DNA from: Bradyrhizobium valentinum
GTDB lineage: Bacteria; Pseudomonadota; Alphaproteobacteria; Rhizobiales; Xanthobacteraceae
Assembly: GCF_001440405.1 (NCBI RefSeq)
Contig: NZ_LLXX01000197.1
Coordinates: forward strand, 1 to 32,796
Direction of reading: 5' to 3'
DNA: 32,796 nucleotides
In this document: positions 6,383 to 15,995 of the stretch, piece by piece
Position numbering within the stretch: the stretch's first letter is position 1
Layout: each line of letters starts with the position of its first letter
Program-made: the position numbers and the translations under genes
Notes under the pieces: model-generated
Databases searched by the model: none
The model's input: only the letters and a program-made list of their open reading frames with translations
Told to the model about the DNA's origin: nothing

Positions 6383-7720
6383 CTATTTGGTATGCCGTGC
6401 CGACGATAGCGAGGTGACGTTCTCCTCGGCTGCCGTTGCCGCCTCGGGCGCAGGCTGGTCGCCAGAGGGGTCGACAACATCGGGCCGCGCCACGCGCCGC
6501 GCTTCCTCGACCTCGCGGGCCATCTGCAACGCCGCAACCAGTTCGCCCGCCGTCATGCCGGATGCGCTGAAGGCCGGCATCCCCTCGCGCCGGATCGCGG
6601 CGTGCACCACGCAGAGGATCAGCACCAGCACCGCCGGCATCAGGTCGATCGAAATCGCGCCCGCCCAGCTCGGAATGAAGTCGCCGGCGTAACGAAGCAC
6701 GGCTTCGGCGGGCGACATGGTCTGGAACCGGACCGGTTCGATGCGCGGCAGCGCCAGTATCTTGTCGGCTGCCTCAGCGAGTGAAGTCGCCTGCGTTGCG
6801 ATCGAATTCTCGACCTTGCCGACGACAGCGGTCTGCCGGTCCGCGAGATCGGCGGTGCGGCCGCCCGCGGCCGGCGCGATGAAGCCTGATGACAGCGATG
6901 CCGCCGCGCGCTTGACGGCGGGCGCGACCGAAGTCTGCTGCAGGTTGGTGATCACGCCGCTGAGCGCCAACGACTCCGTGGCGAAAGCGTCGCTGCGCGT
7001 CGAGATCGGGCCGCGGTCGGAAATCAGCTCGCGCATCTTTGCCAGATGCTTGCCGCCCTGCTCGAACAAGGTCGAGACGCGCTTGCCGGAGGCCTGGACT
7101 TCCTGGCCGAGACTGTCGAGCTGCCCGGACATCTGGGTCAGGAGCTGCACGACGGTGCCGGAGCCTGCGGTGCCCGTCAGCGAACCCGCGCGTTCCGCAT
7201 CGGCCAGTCTTGAAAACCGCGACGAGGCCAACTGGATATCCGGCAACAAGCCTTGCGCTGCGATGGCGTTGCTGTTGGCGGTATCGAGATCGCGGGTGTA
7301 GTTCTGCACCGTGATGGCGAGATGCTGCTGGATTGCGGCGGCGCCCGCCAGCGCCGAGGCGTTGAGCCAGGACGACATCGCCACGATCATCAGCGATCCA
7401 AACAGCATGCAGCCGAACATCAGCGCGCGCCCGGTGCGGTCGACCACATGCGGCATGAACTGCATGAGGAAAACCCAGAAGGCGTAGATCCCGACCGACA
7501 CCGCAACCGAATAGATCACGGCGGCGAAGAACACGGTGGTCGGGCTGCCGTTGAGCAGTTCGCGGACGCCGAGATAGGTGTAGACGCCGGCGGCGAGGGC
7601 GAGGATCGCTGTCGTCAGTTTCAGCGTGATTTCGAGGCGCGCAACACCCTTGGAGAGAAGCAACGAATTGGAGGTACGCGCAGAAGCCGCCGGAGCGGCA
7701 AGGCCGTTGGTCGTGGGCAT
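6383..7720 (-). CDS. Four-helix membrane protein with large extracytoplasmic coiled-coil-like domain
   Basis: A 445-residue protein of no family I recognise. Hydrophobic helices are near 33-52, 62-87, 98-117 and 352-375. Between helices 3 and 4 lies about 230 residues rich in Ala, Gln, Ser and Leu with heptad-like spacing (LTQMSGQLDSLGQEVQASG), probably a helical bundle outside the membrane. After helix 4 is a cytoplasmic tail with MTAGELVAALQMAREVEEAR and an acidic disordered end. The layout resembles a scaffold or sensor rather than an enzyme. It is first in an operon with a ClpP-like protease 8 bp downstream and a small membrane protein, and could be a partner or substrate of that protease. 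Confidence 0.7.
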   Translation of the reverse strand: MPTTNGLAAPAASARTSNSLLLSKGVARLEITLKLTTAILALAAGVYTYLGVRELLNGSPTTVFFAAVIYSVAVSVGIYAFWVFLMQFMPHVVDRTGRALMFGCMLFGSLMIVAMSSWLNASALAGAAAIQQHLAITVQNYTRDLDTANSNAIAAQGLLPDIQLASSRFSRLADAERAGSLTGTAGSGTVVQLLTQMSGQLDSLGQEVQASGKRVSTLFEQGGKHLAKMRELISDRGPISTRSDAFATESLALSGVITNLQQTSVAPAVKRAAASLSSGFIAPAAGGRTADLADRQTAVVGKVENSIATQATSLAEAADKILALPRIEPVRFQTMSPAEAVLRYAGDFIPSWAGAISIDLMPAVLVLILCVVHAAIRREGMPAFSASGMTAGELVAALQMAREVEEARRVARPDVVDPSGDQPAPEAATAAEENVTSLSSARHTK

Positions 7721-7804
7721 GACATGTCCTGTCGCGGTTCAATAAACCGTTCTGATCAACGTCCCCACGTTGTTTGCTAAGTCGTTCAACTCATAGAGAT
7801 AAAT

Positions 7805-7824
7805 TCCGACGGGATTGTGTCGGA
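7805..7824 (-). terminator. Hairpin after the alpha/beta hydrolase gene
   Basis: TCCGAC and GTCGGA form a 6-bp stem with an 8-nt loop, 4 bp beyond the stop of the minus-strand gene at 7829. Read on the minus strand it is followed by AATTTAT, a weak U-rich tail. A short stem makes the call moderate. Confidence 0.45.
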
Positions 7825-7828
7825 GCCG

Positions 7829-8902
7829 TCAGGCGTCGCCGCGCAGCCATTTCAGGATATCCGCGTTCATCTCGCGCGGATAAGCGTGGCTGAGATCGAA
7901 GAGTTCGCGGTAGGTGACTTTGGCGCCCGCCGCCGACAGCGCCTGGCTGGTCTGCCGCGCCACTTGCACCGGGAACATCCAGTCGAGCCGGCCATGCACG
8001 ATACAAACGGGCAGGCCACGCAGCCTGCCGGCGTCAGCCATCTCGGCCATCAGCGGATGGAAGGTCGCCGATACCGGCGCGAGGTGGGTGAAAGGCGAGG
8101 CGCTATCGAAACCCGTCACGTAGCAGAACGTGCCGCCATCGCTCATCCCGGTCAGCAGCATTTTCCCCGGATCGATGTTCCAGCGCAACCGCACGGATTC
8201 CAGGATGCGCATCAGGTTCGGCGTATCGGTATCGTCGCCCATCAATGCCCAGGTGCTGCCGGTGGCGGTCGGTGCGATCAGGATCGCGCCGTGGCTGCGG
8301 GCGTCGCGCAGCCAGCTCCAGAGGAAGCCGCGTCCGTTGCCGCTGCCGCCGTGCAGCGCCATCACCAGCGGCCAGGCGCGGTCGCGCGTGTAATATTCCG
8401 GCACGTAGAGCGAGAAGCCGCCGCGGCTGCCGGGCTCATTATGCTCGTGAAAGACGCCGGTGTTTTCGTTGGCCGGCGCTGCCAGCCGCTCCGCGAGATC
8501 GGCGTCTGCGCGCAATGCAGGATCGACAAAGAACTGGTTCACCGGCGGCAATCTCGCCGACAGCGCATAGAGGGCTTCCTGCGCACGCGGGGCGTGACGC
8601 AGCGCACGAAACAGGCTGGCGAAATCGCCATGGCCGTTTTGCACGACGCGCAAGCCTTCGAACGCAGCGAGCACCGCATCGCTCGCCGTTTCCAGCGGCG
8701 TCTTGATGTCAGCGAAATCCGCGGGCCATTGCTCAAGCCGCGGCCGAACCGCACGCAGGTCTTGATCCGGCTGGCCGGCCGCTTCCATCACGCGATTGAA
8801 ATCCGGCGGGTTGAGATAGCGCGCGACGAAGCTGAGGGCCTCCAGCGACTGCAACAGCGGCGGTAGCACGGCCACGATGTCGTCCACCACGGCCTGGCTC
8901 AT
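7829..8902 (-). CDS. Alpha/beta hydrolase (esterase/PHB depolymerase-like)
   Basis: A 357-residue cytosolic hydrolase. The N-terminal 150 residues are helical and unassigned; the catalytic domain starts near GFSLYVPEYY (163). It shows the oxyanion loop ALHGGSGNGRG (182-192), nucleophile Ser254 in GMSDGG, Asp307 in HGRLDWMFP and His339 in LSHAYP, a complete triad in the usual order. This resembles the esterase D, phospholipase/carboxylesterase and poly(3-hydroxybutyrate) depolymerase-like group. There is no signal peptide. It lies 44 bp downstream of the HtrA-like pseudo-protease gene on the same strand, so the pair is probably cotranscribed. Substrate cannot be told. Confidence 0.82.
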   Translation of the reverse strand: MSQAVVDDIVAVLPPLLQSLEALSFVARYLNPPDFNRVMEAAGQPDQDLRAVRPRLEQWPADFADIKTPLETASDAVLAAFEGLRVVQNGHGDFASLFRALRHAPRAQEALYALSARLPPVNQFFVDPALRADADLAERLAAPANENTGVFHEHNEPGSRGGFSLYVPEYYTRDRAWPLVMALHGGSGNGRGFLWSWLRDARSHGAILIAPTATGSTWALMGDDTDTPNLMRILESVRLRWNIDPGKMLLTGMSDGGTFCYVTGFDSASPFTHLAPVSATFHPLMAEMADAGRLRGLPVCIVHGRLDWMFPVQVARQTSQALSAAGAKVTYRELFDLSHAYPREMNADILKWLRGDA

Positions 8903-8946
8903 CGGGCGTACTCCGCTTTCAAGGCTTAGCTCAATGAAGCCTTGGT

Positions 8947-9918
8947 TCAGTGCAGCCTTGGCGCCTTCAATAGCTTGGCGCGGTCGGTCGAACTCAGCAC
9001 CACGTCGAAGGTGACGCCCTCGTGGTAGACCGTGAGCGGCACATCGACGCCGGCGGACCCGAGCGACCAGAGCTTGCGATAGAAGCCGGTCTGGCTGGTG
9101 ATCTTGTCGCCGTTGACCGCGAGGATGACGTCACCGGTCTTCAGTTCGGCGAGCGCGGCCGGACCTTTGCCGGCGATGCCGACCACGACGACGCGGTTGT
9201 CGATTTCGGTGGTGTACATGCCGAGCCAGGGCCGTGCCGGCTTGTTGACGCGGCCGAATTTCCGGATGTCGTCGATCACCGGCTTCAACAGGTCGATCGG
9301 TACGATCATGTTGACGTGCTCGGCCTTGCCGTCGCGCTCGCGCTCGAGCTGCAGTGAGCCGATGCCGATCAGTTCGCCGCGGCTCGAGATCAGCCCGGTG
9401 CCACCCCAATTGGGATGCGCGGGATGGGTGAAGATCGCCTCATCCAGCAGGTATTCCCAATAGCCGGCGAATTCCTGCTTGGCTGCGATCTGGCTGGCGA
9501 CCGAGCGCGTGCGCCCGCCGGCGCCGCCGACCACCACGCGGTCGCCGATCTGCGCGGCGGCGGAAGAGCCGATCGGCAAGGGATCGAGATCGAGGTCGCC
9601 GAGCGCTTGCACCAGCCCGAAGCCGGATTCGAAATCGAAGCCGAGCGCGTGGCCTTCCACCACGCGGCCGTCGCCGCGATGCAGCCAGACCGCTTCGGCC
9701 TCGGTGATCAGATAGCCGATGGTCAGCACCAGCCCGTCATCGATCAGCACGCCATTACCGGCGCGTTCGGTGCCGAGCGTCTCCGCACTGAAGGCATCGG
9801 GCGGAATGATCGAATGCAGCCCGACCACCGACGAGAGGACCTTGTCGAGGTCGAAAGTGTAGTCGCCCGGGCGCGGCTGGTTTGCGGGCGGCACTCTCCA
9901 TTCGGTCAAAGATGGCAT
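8947..9918 (-). CDS. HtrA/DegP-like trypsin-fold protein with PDZ domain, catalytic triad lost
   Basis: A 323-residue protein with a trypsin-like S1C domain (about 28-215) and a C-terminal PDZ domain (about 228-315; WLGMYTTEI, then LKTGDVILAVNGDKI). The ATG at 9918 is chosen because AGGAG lies 8 bp before it; a longer in-frame start at 10017 has none. The triad appears absent. Where active HtrA has TNNHV this has TIGYL (Tyr69 for His). Where it has D-I-A-L-L this has GFGLV (Gly99 for Asp). Where it has GNSGG this has PNWGG (Trp171 for Ser). No signal peptide is visible, so a cytosolic non-proteolytic binding role is inferred. It is followed by the hydrolase gene. Confidence 0.8.
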   Translation of the reverse strand: MPSLTEWRVPPANQPRPGDYTFDLDKVLSSVVGLHSIIPPDAFSAETLGTERAGNGVLIDDGLVLTIGYLITEAEAVWLHRGDGRVVEGHALGFDFESGFGLVQALGDLDLDPLPIGSSAAAQIGDRVVVGGAGGRTRSVASQIAAKQEFAGYWEYLLDEAIFTHPAHPNWGGTGLISSRGELIGIGSLQLERERDGKAEHVNMIVPIDLLKPVIDDIRKFGRVNKPARPWLGMYTTEIDNRVVVVGIAGKGPAALAELKTGDVILAVNGDKITSQTGFYRKLWSLGSAGVDVPLTVYHEGVTFDVVLSSTDRAKLLKAPRLH

Positions 9919-10078
9919 GGATGGTCTCCTGGCGAACCGGCGCGCTTCCGGCGAGGATAGCGCCGGGAATGCACGACAATCTATGCTGCAAACGGCCGTC
10001 TTGAAAGTGTCCCCCAAAATGAGCCGCCACGCGACTCATAAGAGGGCAGATTCATAAATGTTCCGCGGCAATTTAGGA

Positions 10079-11596
10079 TCATTCCACGTTTGCCCGCGCA
10101 CGGGCCGGCATGATCCGGAAATCGCGGTTCTCCTTCAGCCACCCGGCGCGCTCGTCGCGCAATAGAGTGCGGCGAACCTTGCCGGAATCGTCGCGCAGGC
10201 CGACGTGAACAGCCTCGAAACTTTCCGGGTGCTTGTAGCGGCTGAGCCGGTCGGCCAGGAATTCGCCCATGCCGTCGGCGACGGCTTGCGCATCGGTGTT
10301 CCCGTCAAGTTCGAGGATGGCATGCACGCGCTGCCCGAATTCCGGATCGGGCAGGCCGACGACGACGCAGGAGCGTACGTCGGGATGTTCGGTCACCGCG
10401 GCCTCGACCTCGGCCGGATAGATGTTGGCCCCGCCGCGCAAGATCATGTCGGCGAGGCGGTCGCCGAGATAGAGATAGCCTTCGGCATCGAGCCGGCCGA
10501 TATCGCCGAGCGATTCCCAGCCGTCCGCGCGGCGCTTCGGCTCGGCGCCGAGATAGTGATAGGTACTGCCGGCGCCGTCATTGGGCAGGAAATAGATTTC
10601 GCCGGTCTCGCCTGGCGCGACGTCATTGCCGTCCTCGCCGATGATCCGCAAGCGGCAGGTGTCACCAATCTTGCCGACCGAACCCTTGTGCGTCAGCCAT
10701 TCGGTGCCGGAAATGATCGTGGCGCCCTGCCGCTCGGTGCCGCCATAGAGCTCGTAGATGCGCTCCGGCCCCAGCCACTCGATCCATCTCTCCTTCAGCC
10801 AGGGCGGCATCGGGGCTGCCATGTGAAACACGATCTGCAGGCTTGAGAGGTCGTAGGCGGTGCGCATCTCATCCGGCAGCGCCCAGATCCGGTGCATCAT
10901 GGTCGGCACGAAATTCACCCATTGCACTCGGTTTTTCTCGATCAGCCGCAGCGTCTCCTCGGCGTCGAACTTGACGAGGCCGGTGACGCGTCCGCCGTTG
11001 AACAACGCGGTGTGCGACACGATGAACGGCGCGTTGTGATAGAGCGGGCCGGGATTGAGCAGCGATCCATTCTGCGGAATGCCGAGTGGAGAGGGAAATG
11101 TCGTCTCCACCACCGCCGGCATGTGATCGAGGATCACCTTGGGCCGACCGGTCGAGCCGCCGCTGGTCATCGCTTTCCAGTAGCGCGCCACCGGGTTGTC
11201 GATTGGTTCGTCGGAAAAGCCGTCCGGCACAAAATCGGCAGGCAGCGAGTTGGGCGCATTCCAGTCCGGCTGACCGCCGACCACAAGCGAAGGCTTGAGG
11301 ATGTCGAGCACCGCGGCGGCCTCGCCGCGCGGCAATCGCCAGGTCAGCGACGTCGGCGTGGCGCCGCACTTCCACACCGCAAAGGTGGTCTCGAAAAACA
11401 CGTTGCTGTTGGGAAGCCCGATGGCGACGAAATCGCCGGGCTTTACGCCCTTGGCGGCGAAGGCGCGGGCGCGTCGGTTGGCGTTGCGTTCGAGCTGCTC
11501 CCAGGTGATGGCATCGGCGCCGTGGCTGACCGCGATGGTGTCCTTTGGTTTCCGTTCGGCATACCAGCGTGGCACATCGGCAATGGGAATGAGCAT
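10079..11596 (-). CDS. AMP-binding acyl-CoA synthetase (ANL superfamily)
   Basis: A 505-residue adenylating enzyme that would convert a carboxylic acid, ATP and CoA to an acyl-CoA. Signature motifs are the P-loop TSGGSTGRPK (about residues 148-157), YGGTER (A5), and GDIGRLDAEGYLYLGDR, leading to the hinge DMILRGGANIYPAEVE, all in canonical order. The C-terminal catalytic Lys region reads DDSGKVRR. The closest named groups are bile-acid or medium/long-chain CoA ligases, but the substrate is not readable. It stands alone between the pseudo-protease and a small secreted protein. Its start region (16 bases around the ATG) is identical to that of the flavin monooxygenase gene at 26125. Confidence 0.9.
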   Translation of the reverse strand: MLIPIADVPRWYAERKPKDTIAVSHGADAITWEQLERNANRRARAFAAKGVKPGDFVAIGLPNSNVFFETTFAVWKCGATPTSLTWRLPRGEAAAVLDILKPSLVVGGQPDWNAPNSLPADFVPDGFSDEPIDNPVARYWKAMTSGGSTGRPKVILDHMPAVVETTFPSPLGIPQNGSLLNPGPLYHNAPFIVSHTALFNGGRVTGLVKFDAEETLRLIEKNRVQWVNFVPTMMHRIWALPDEMRTAYDLSSLQIVFHMAAPMPPWLKERWIEWLGPERIYELYGGTERQGATIISGTEWLTHKGSVGKIGDTCRLRIIGEDGNDVAPGETGEIYFLPNDGAGSTYHYLGAEPKRRADGWESLGDIGRLDAEGYLYLGDRLADMILRGGANIYPAEVEAAVTEHPDVRSCVVVGLPDPEFGQRVHAILELDGNTDAQAVADGMGEFLADRLSRYKHPESFEAVHVGLRDDSGKVRRTLLRDERAGWLKENRDFRIMPARARANVE

Positions 11597-11784
11597 GGGC
11601 GTTTCCGTTGGCGGGCGTGGATGCCGCTCTTGTGTTCTGACGAGGCGGGCGCCTCAAAGGTATCGTGACAGAATTAGGTGGCTGAGTGAAGGCGCAGCTT
11701 GCATTGCGCGCCGCCAAGTCCGGCCCAACAGCTCCTTCGAGGAATCGAGGGATCGGCGCGCTGCGAGGCAGACCGCGAAAAGAA

Positions 11785-11808
11785 AAGGCCCCGCCTTAGC
11801 GGGGCCTT
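11785..11808 (-). terminator. Rho-independent terminator of the small secreted protein gene
   Basis: AAGGCCCCGC and GCGGGGCCTT make a perfect 10-bp stem with a 4-nt loop, 33 bp past the stop at 11842. On the minus strand it continues into TTCTTTTC, a good U-rich tail. Confidence 0.88.
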
Positions 11809-11841
11809 CCTACGCGGGCGTCGGGCGTCTACGCGATCAAC

Positions 11842-12162
11842 TCACCAGTCAGAAACGACAATGTTGCCGTAGGGTGCGTAGTCGATAGGCGCCGGCGCGC
11901 CAAACGCCGGGGCCGGCACATAGGCCCGACGGCTCACCACGACGGTGCGTGGCCGTACAATCGGCGGTGCCGCGACAACCGGCGCCGGTGCGACGTAGAC
12001 GCTGCCGGGAGCCACTGCCACGGGATAGGGGTCGGCTACGGGATAGGGGTCGGCATATGAATCGACATAGATTGCCTGTGCCGATGCACCGGTGATGCCG
12101 AAGGCCAACAAACCGGCGATTGCCAGGCCGGCCGTCGAGCAAATGCGCGATCTCGTTGTCAT
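11842..12162 (-). CDS. Small secreted Pro/Val/Tyr-rich protein
   Basis: A 106-residue exported protein: signal peptide ending GASAQA, then a repeated DPYPVADPYPVAV stretch and APAP/VVAAPPIV blocks, a YVPAPAFGAPAP segment and a YAPYGNIVVSDW end. It has no enzyme motif; low-complexity proteins of this kind are frequent in Bradyrhizobium and often uncharacterised. The start is ATG 12162, preceded by AAGGAG about 11 bp upstream; an in-frame TTG at 12171 is too close to that site. A direct repeat in the DNA (GGGGTCGGC... twice near 12029-12055) underlies the repeated PYPVA unit. A strong terminator follows. Confidence 0.72.
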   Translation of the reverse strand: MTTRSRICSTAGLAIAGLLAFGITGASAQAIYVDSYADPYPVADPYPVAVAPGSVYVAPAPVVAAPPIVRPRTVVVSRRAYVPAPAFGAPAPIDYAPYGNIVVSDW

Positions 12163-12287
12163 GTTCCGCAATCTCCTTCACTGCTTGTTACCGCTTGCAA
12201 CCGAACAACCGAACCCACACCGCGCGCGGTCGTTCCCGGCGCTCACGAGGTTTTTGACCACAAGTTCCACCGTGATAGCTTCGCAGT

Positions 12288-13211
12288 TTACGGGCCGGCC
12301 AGGATATCGGCATCCAGCGGGCGATCGCGAGAAGCAAACCATTCGGCGCGAAGCGCTGCATGGCGGCGAGCGCGATCGTTGATCGGCAGCTTCAACCCCT
12401 CGAGCAGGCCCTCAACCTCGCAGCACGCGGGGCGACGAGAGACCTCACCATCGATGCCGGGCATTGTTTCGCATAGCGCGTCCAGCGCGGTGAGCCCCCG
12501 GGGAAAAAGGTCGCGATAAATCGGGCGGTCGTGAAAGCCGGGTACAACCCGAAAACCTGCATTGAGGGCCAGCTCCTGCAGGCAGCCGCAAAGTACCTGG
12601 GCGGTAGATGATTGTTGCGGCGAAATCCGGTTGCGCACGACCACCCAATCGATGAGGGCGCCATCAACCGGCCGGCGATGGCGACGCGTCTCGCGCACCA
12701 AGTCTCCGTAGTGGCTGATCCCGGTGACCGTCAACGTCACCGGATCGAGCGTCGCCAGCACATCGAGGTCGACAAAACTGTCGCTGAGCGGCGTCACCAG
12801 GGTGTCGGTGATCGAATGGGCGAGCCGCATCAGATAGCTGTCATACGGGGGCGTATCGATCACGACGAAGTCATGGCGATCCTGTGCTGCGGCAATGGCT
12901 CGCTGGAAATCGGAGCATTCGGCGGCCTCGTTTTCCGCCACCATGGCACCTTCGACGCGTGCGATGCAGAAATGCGTCGGCAACTCCAGATCGACTTGGT
13001 TCCGCCGCGCCCAGCCGCGCCGGCTCTCGACATAATGGGTGAGGGTCCGCTGCCGGCCGTCGAGGTCGACGGTTGCGACGCGCTGGCCAGCCTTCAGCAG
13101 CGCAACGGCGACGTGCATCGCGATGGTGGTTTTGCCCGAGCCGCCCTTCTCATTACCGACCACGACGACATGCGGCGGGGGACGCAATTGATGTACGGGC
13201 GCGGTAAGCAC
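12288..13211 (-). CDS. MipZ-like ParA-family ATPase, divergent paralogue
   Basis: A 307-residue P-loop ATPase with deviant Walker A EKGGSGKTT (21-29), the VDLDGRQRT switch (48-56) and Walker B FVVIDTPP (115-122). The C-terminal half carries MipZ hallmarks: DSFVDLDVL, the pair DWVVVRNR and GFRVVPGFHDRPIYRDLFPRGLT. MipZ forms a gradient from the ParB-bound origin and blocks FtsZ assembly away from midcell in alphaproteobacteria. Here the chaperone gene groEL is divergent and no parB or division gene is nearby, so this may be a second, specialised copy rather than the housekeeping gene. The N-terminus (LTAPVHQLRPPPH) is longer than in Caulobacter MipZ. I therefore leave the symbol blank. Confidence 0.82.
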   Translation of the reverse strand: MLTAPVHQLRPPPHVVVVGNEKGGSGKTTIAMHVAVALLKAGQRVATVDLDGRQRTLTHYVESRRGWARRNQVDLELPTHFCIARVEGAMVAENEAAECSDFQRAIAAAQDRHDFVVIDTPPYDSYLMRLAHSITDTLVTPLSDSFVDLDVLATLDPVTLTVTGISHYGDLVRETRRHRRPVDGALIDWVVVRNRISPQQSSTAQVLCGCLQELALNAGFRVVPGFHDRPIYRDLFPRGLTALDALCETMPGIDGEVSRRPACCEVEGLLEGLKLPINDRARRHAALRAEWFASRDRPLDADILAGP

Positions 13212-13333
13212 GGCTGCGCCTTAACCGTCGGTTGTTTTCAAGCCTGCTCGGGAGAAATGCGATCCGCGAGGCGGCGGCAGTCCCTGCAGGCCAAGGGATT
13301 AAACAACTGCGCAAGCAGCCGGTTTGTTCCTGG

Positions 13334-13368
13334 AACGGCCAGTCGCCCGATACGGTCGGCCGTTTTTT
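13334..13368 (+). terminator. Terminator-like hairpin upstream of groEL
   Basis: AACGGCC and GGCCGTT pair around a 17-nt loop and are followed by a run of six T. No plus-strand gene ends here, so it may end a short unannotated transcript from the 13212-13333 interval, or attenuate a leader of the groEL unit. Confidence 0.5.
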
Positions 13369-13392
13369 GGAAGCCCCTTGCAGCGCAACTCT

Positions 13393-13406
13393 GACCTACC
13401 TAGGTC
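13393..13406. promoter_or_regulatory. Perfect 14-bp palindrome upstream of groEL
   Basis: GACCTA-CC-TAGGTC is a perfect inverted repeat 234 bp before the groEL start and just before the groES remnant. It is not a CIRCE element (TTAGCACTC-N9-GAGTGCTAA). It could be an operator for an unlinked regulator or chance symmetry. Confidence 0.35.
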
Positions 13407-13433
13407 GCATGCTGTAGGTTCCGATCGATCTTC

Positions 13434-13590
13434 ATGTGGGCCGATCGCGTGCTGTTCGGCAAATGGTCGTGCACCGAGGTCAAGATCGACGGCACCGAAT
13501 ATTTGATCATGAAAGAAAACGAACATCGTGGGCGTGCTGGTGGGAGGCCGGCGTCAGTCGCAAGGCCGCTTGAAGGCCCGCCCGATGTAA
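13434..13590 (+). pseudogene. groES: groES 3' remnant with frameshift
   Basis: Frame 13434-13523 reads ADRVLFGKWSCTEVKIDGTEYLIMKEN, clearly the C-terminal third of the GroES co-chaperonin (usual form AGDRVLFGKWSGTEVKIDG...LIMKESDIMGV). After GAAAACG an extra A (13522/13523) shifts the frame; removing it restores D-I-V-G-V-L, the normal GroES end, then an extra tail to TAA at 13588-13590. The first two thirds of groES, including the mobile loop that contacts GroEL, are missing. It sits where groES normally stands, 36 bp before groEL. Gly to Cys in KWSC is a further decay sign. This is a relic, not a functional gene. Confidence 0.85.
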
Positions 13591-13626
13591 TGAGCAACCG
13601 AAGAACAGTATCTTAGGAGCAAGACC

Positions 13627-15267
<1,641 letters not shown>

Positions 15268-15278
15268 ATAAACTGCAA

Positions 15279-15314
15279 GGTGACTGGCGGGCCCGCAATG
15301 GCGCGCCAATCACC
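15279..15314 (+). terminator. Hairpin after groEL
   Basis: GGTGACTGGCG and CGCCAATCACC pair over 11 positions with one G-U wobble, starting 11 bp after the groEL stop. There is no U-run, so this may be a weak or factor-dependent terminator. Confidence 0.5.
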
Positions 15315-15437
15315 GGGAGATTCAATTTCACTATGGCGCGCGTGCCTTCCGGGGCGGAACGCATTTGTGTTGATGTCGTTGCCGGCTTGAACCGAAGGCC
15401 AACCGATGGAGGGTGCGACAAATCCGTGGCGCGAATC

Positions 15438-15995
15438 CTACGGATCGAGCTCGGTGTCCCAGTACAAATAATCCAGCCAGCTATCGTGCAGATAGTTCGG
15501 TGGAAACAGGCGGCCGTTCCGGTGGAGCTGGTGCACCGTCGGCGCGAACGGCGCTTGACGTGGAAACATCTTCGCCTGCTGCGGCGTCAGATTACCCTTG
15601 CGCAGATTGCACGGCGAACAGGCTGCGACCACGTTCTCCCACGTGGTCTGGCCGCCCTTGCTGCGCGGGATGATGTGATCGAAGGTGAGGTCGTCATGCG
15701 CGTGGCAATACTGGCAGGCGAAGCGGTCGCGCAGGAAGACGTTGAACCGGGTGAAGGCGGGGTGCGTGGTCGGCTTGACGAACGACTTCAGCGACACCAC
15801 GCTCGGAAGCTGGATCTCGAAGGACGGGCTGTGCACCGCGCGGTCATAGTGCTCGACGATGTTGACACGGTCGAGGAACACCGCCTTGATCGCGTCCTGC
15901 CACGACCAGAGAGACAGTGGGTAGTAGCTCAGCGGCCGGAAATCCGCGTTCAGCACCAGTACCGGCCAACCGCCTTGCGAGACATGTGCGTTCAA
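15438..15995 (-). CDS. HNH endonuclease domain protein
   Basis: A 185-residue protein widely conserved in alphaproteobacteria. The HNH/zinc core is in the second half: C94-Q-Y-C97, the DHIIPRSKGG motif (Asp106-His107), the Asn-containing TTWENVVAAC and C126-S-P-C129, which together bind a structural zinc and the catalytic metal. The N-terminal half (WPVLVLNADFRPLSYYPLSLW) is characteristic of this subgroup. Family members are predicted nucleases of unknown biological role; one-gene chromosomal position without a methylase or phage genes argues against a restriction or mobile element function. It is convergent with groEL. Confidence 0.88.
   Translation of the reverse strand: MNAHVSQGGWPVLVLNADFRPLSYYPLSLWSWQDAIKAVFLDRVNIVEHYDRAVHSPSFEIQLPSVVSLKSFVKPTTHPAFTRFNVFLRDRFACQYCHAHDDLTFDHIIPRSKGGQTTWENVVAACSPCNLRKGNLTPQQAKMFPRQAPFAPTVHQLHRNGRLFPPNYLHDSWLDYLYWDTELDP

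Noticed and set aside
13365..13381. Possible sigma54 (-24/-12) promoter for groEL, TGG...TTGCA
   Set aside because: Spacing between GG and GC is one base too short and the CAC after TGG is absent, so it does not meet the consensus. No NifA site was seen upstream.
13212..13626. CIRCE element (HrcA control) upstream of groEL
   Set aside because: No TTAGCACTC-N9-GAGTGCTAA or close variant is visible in this gap.
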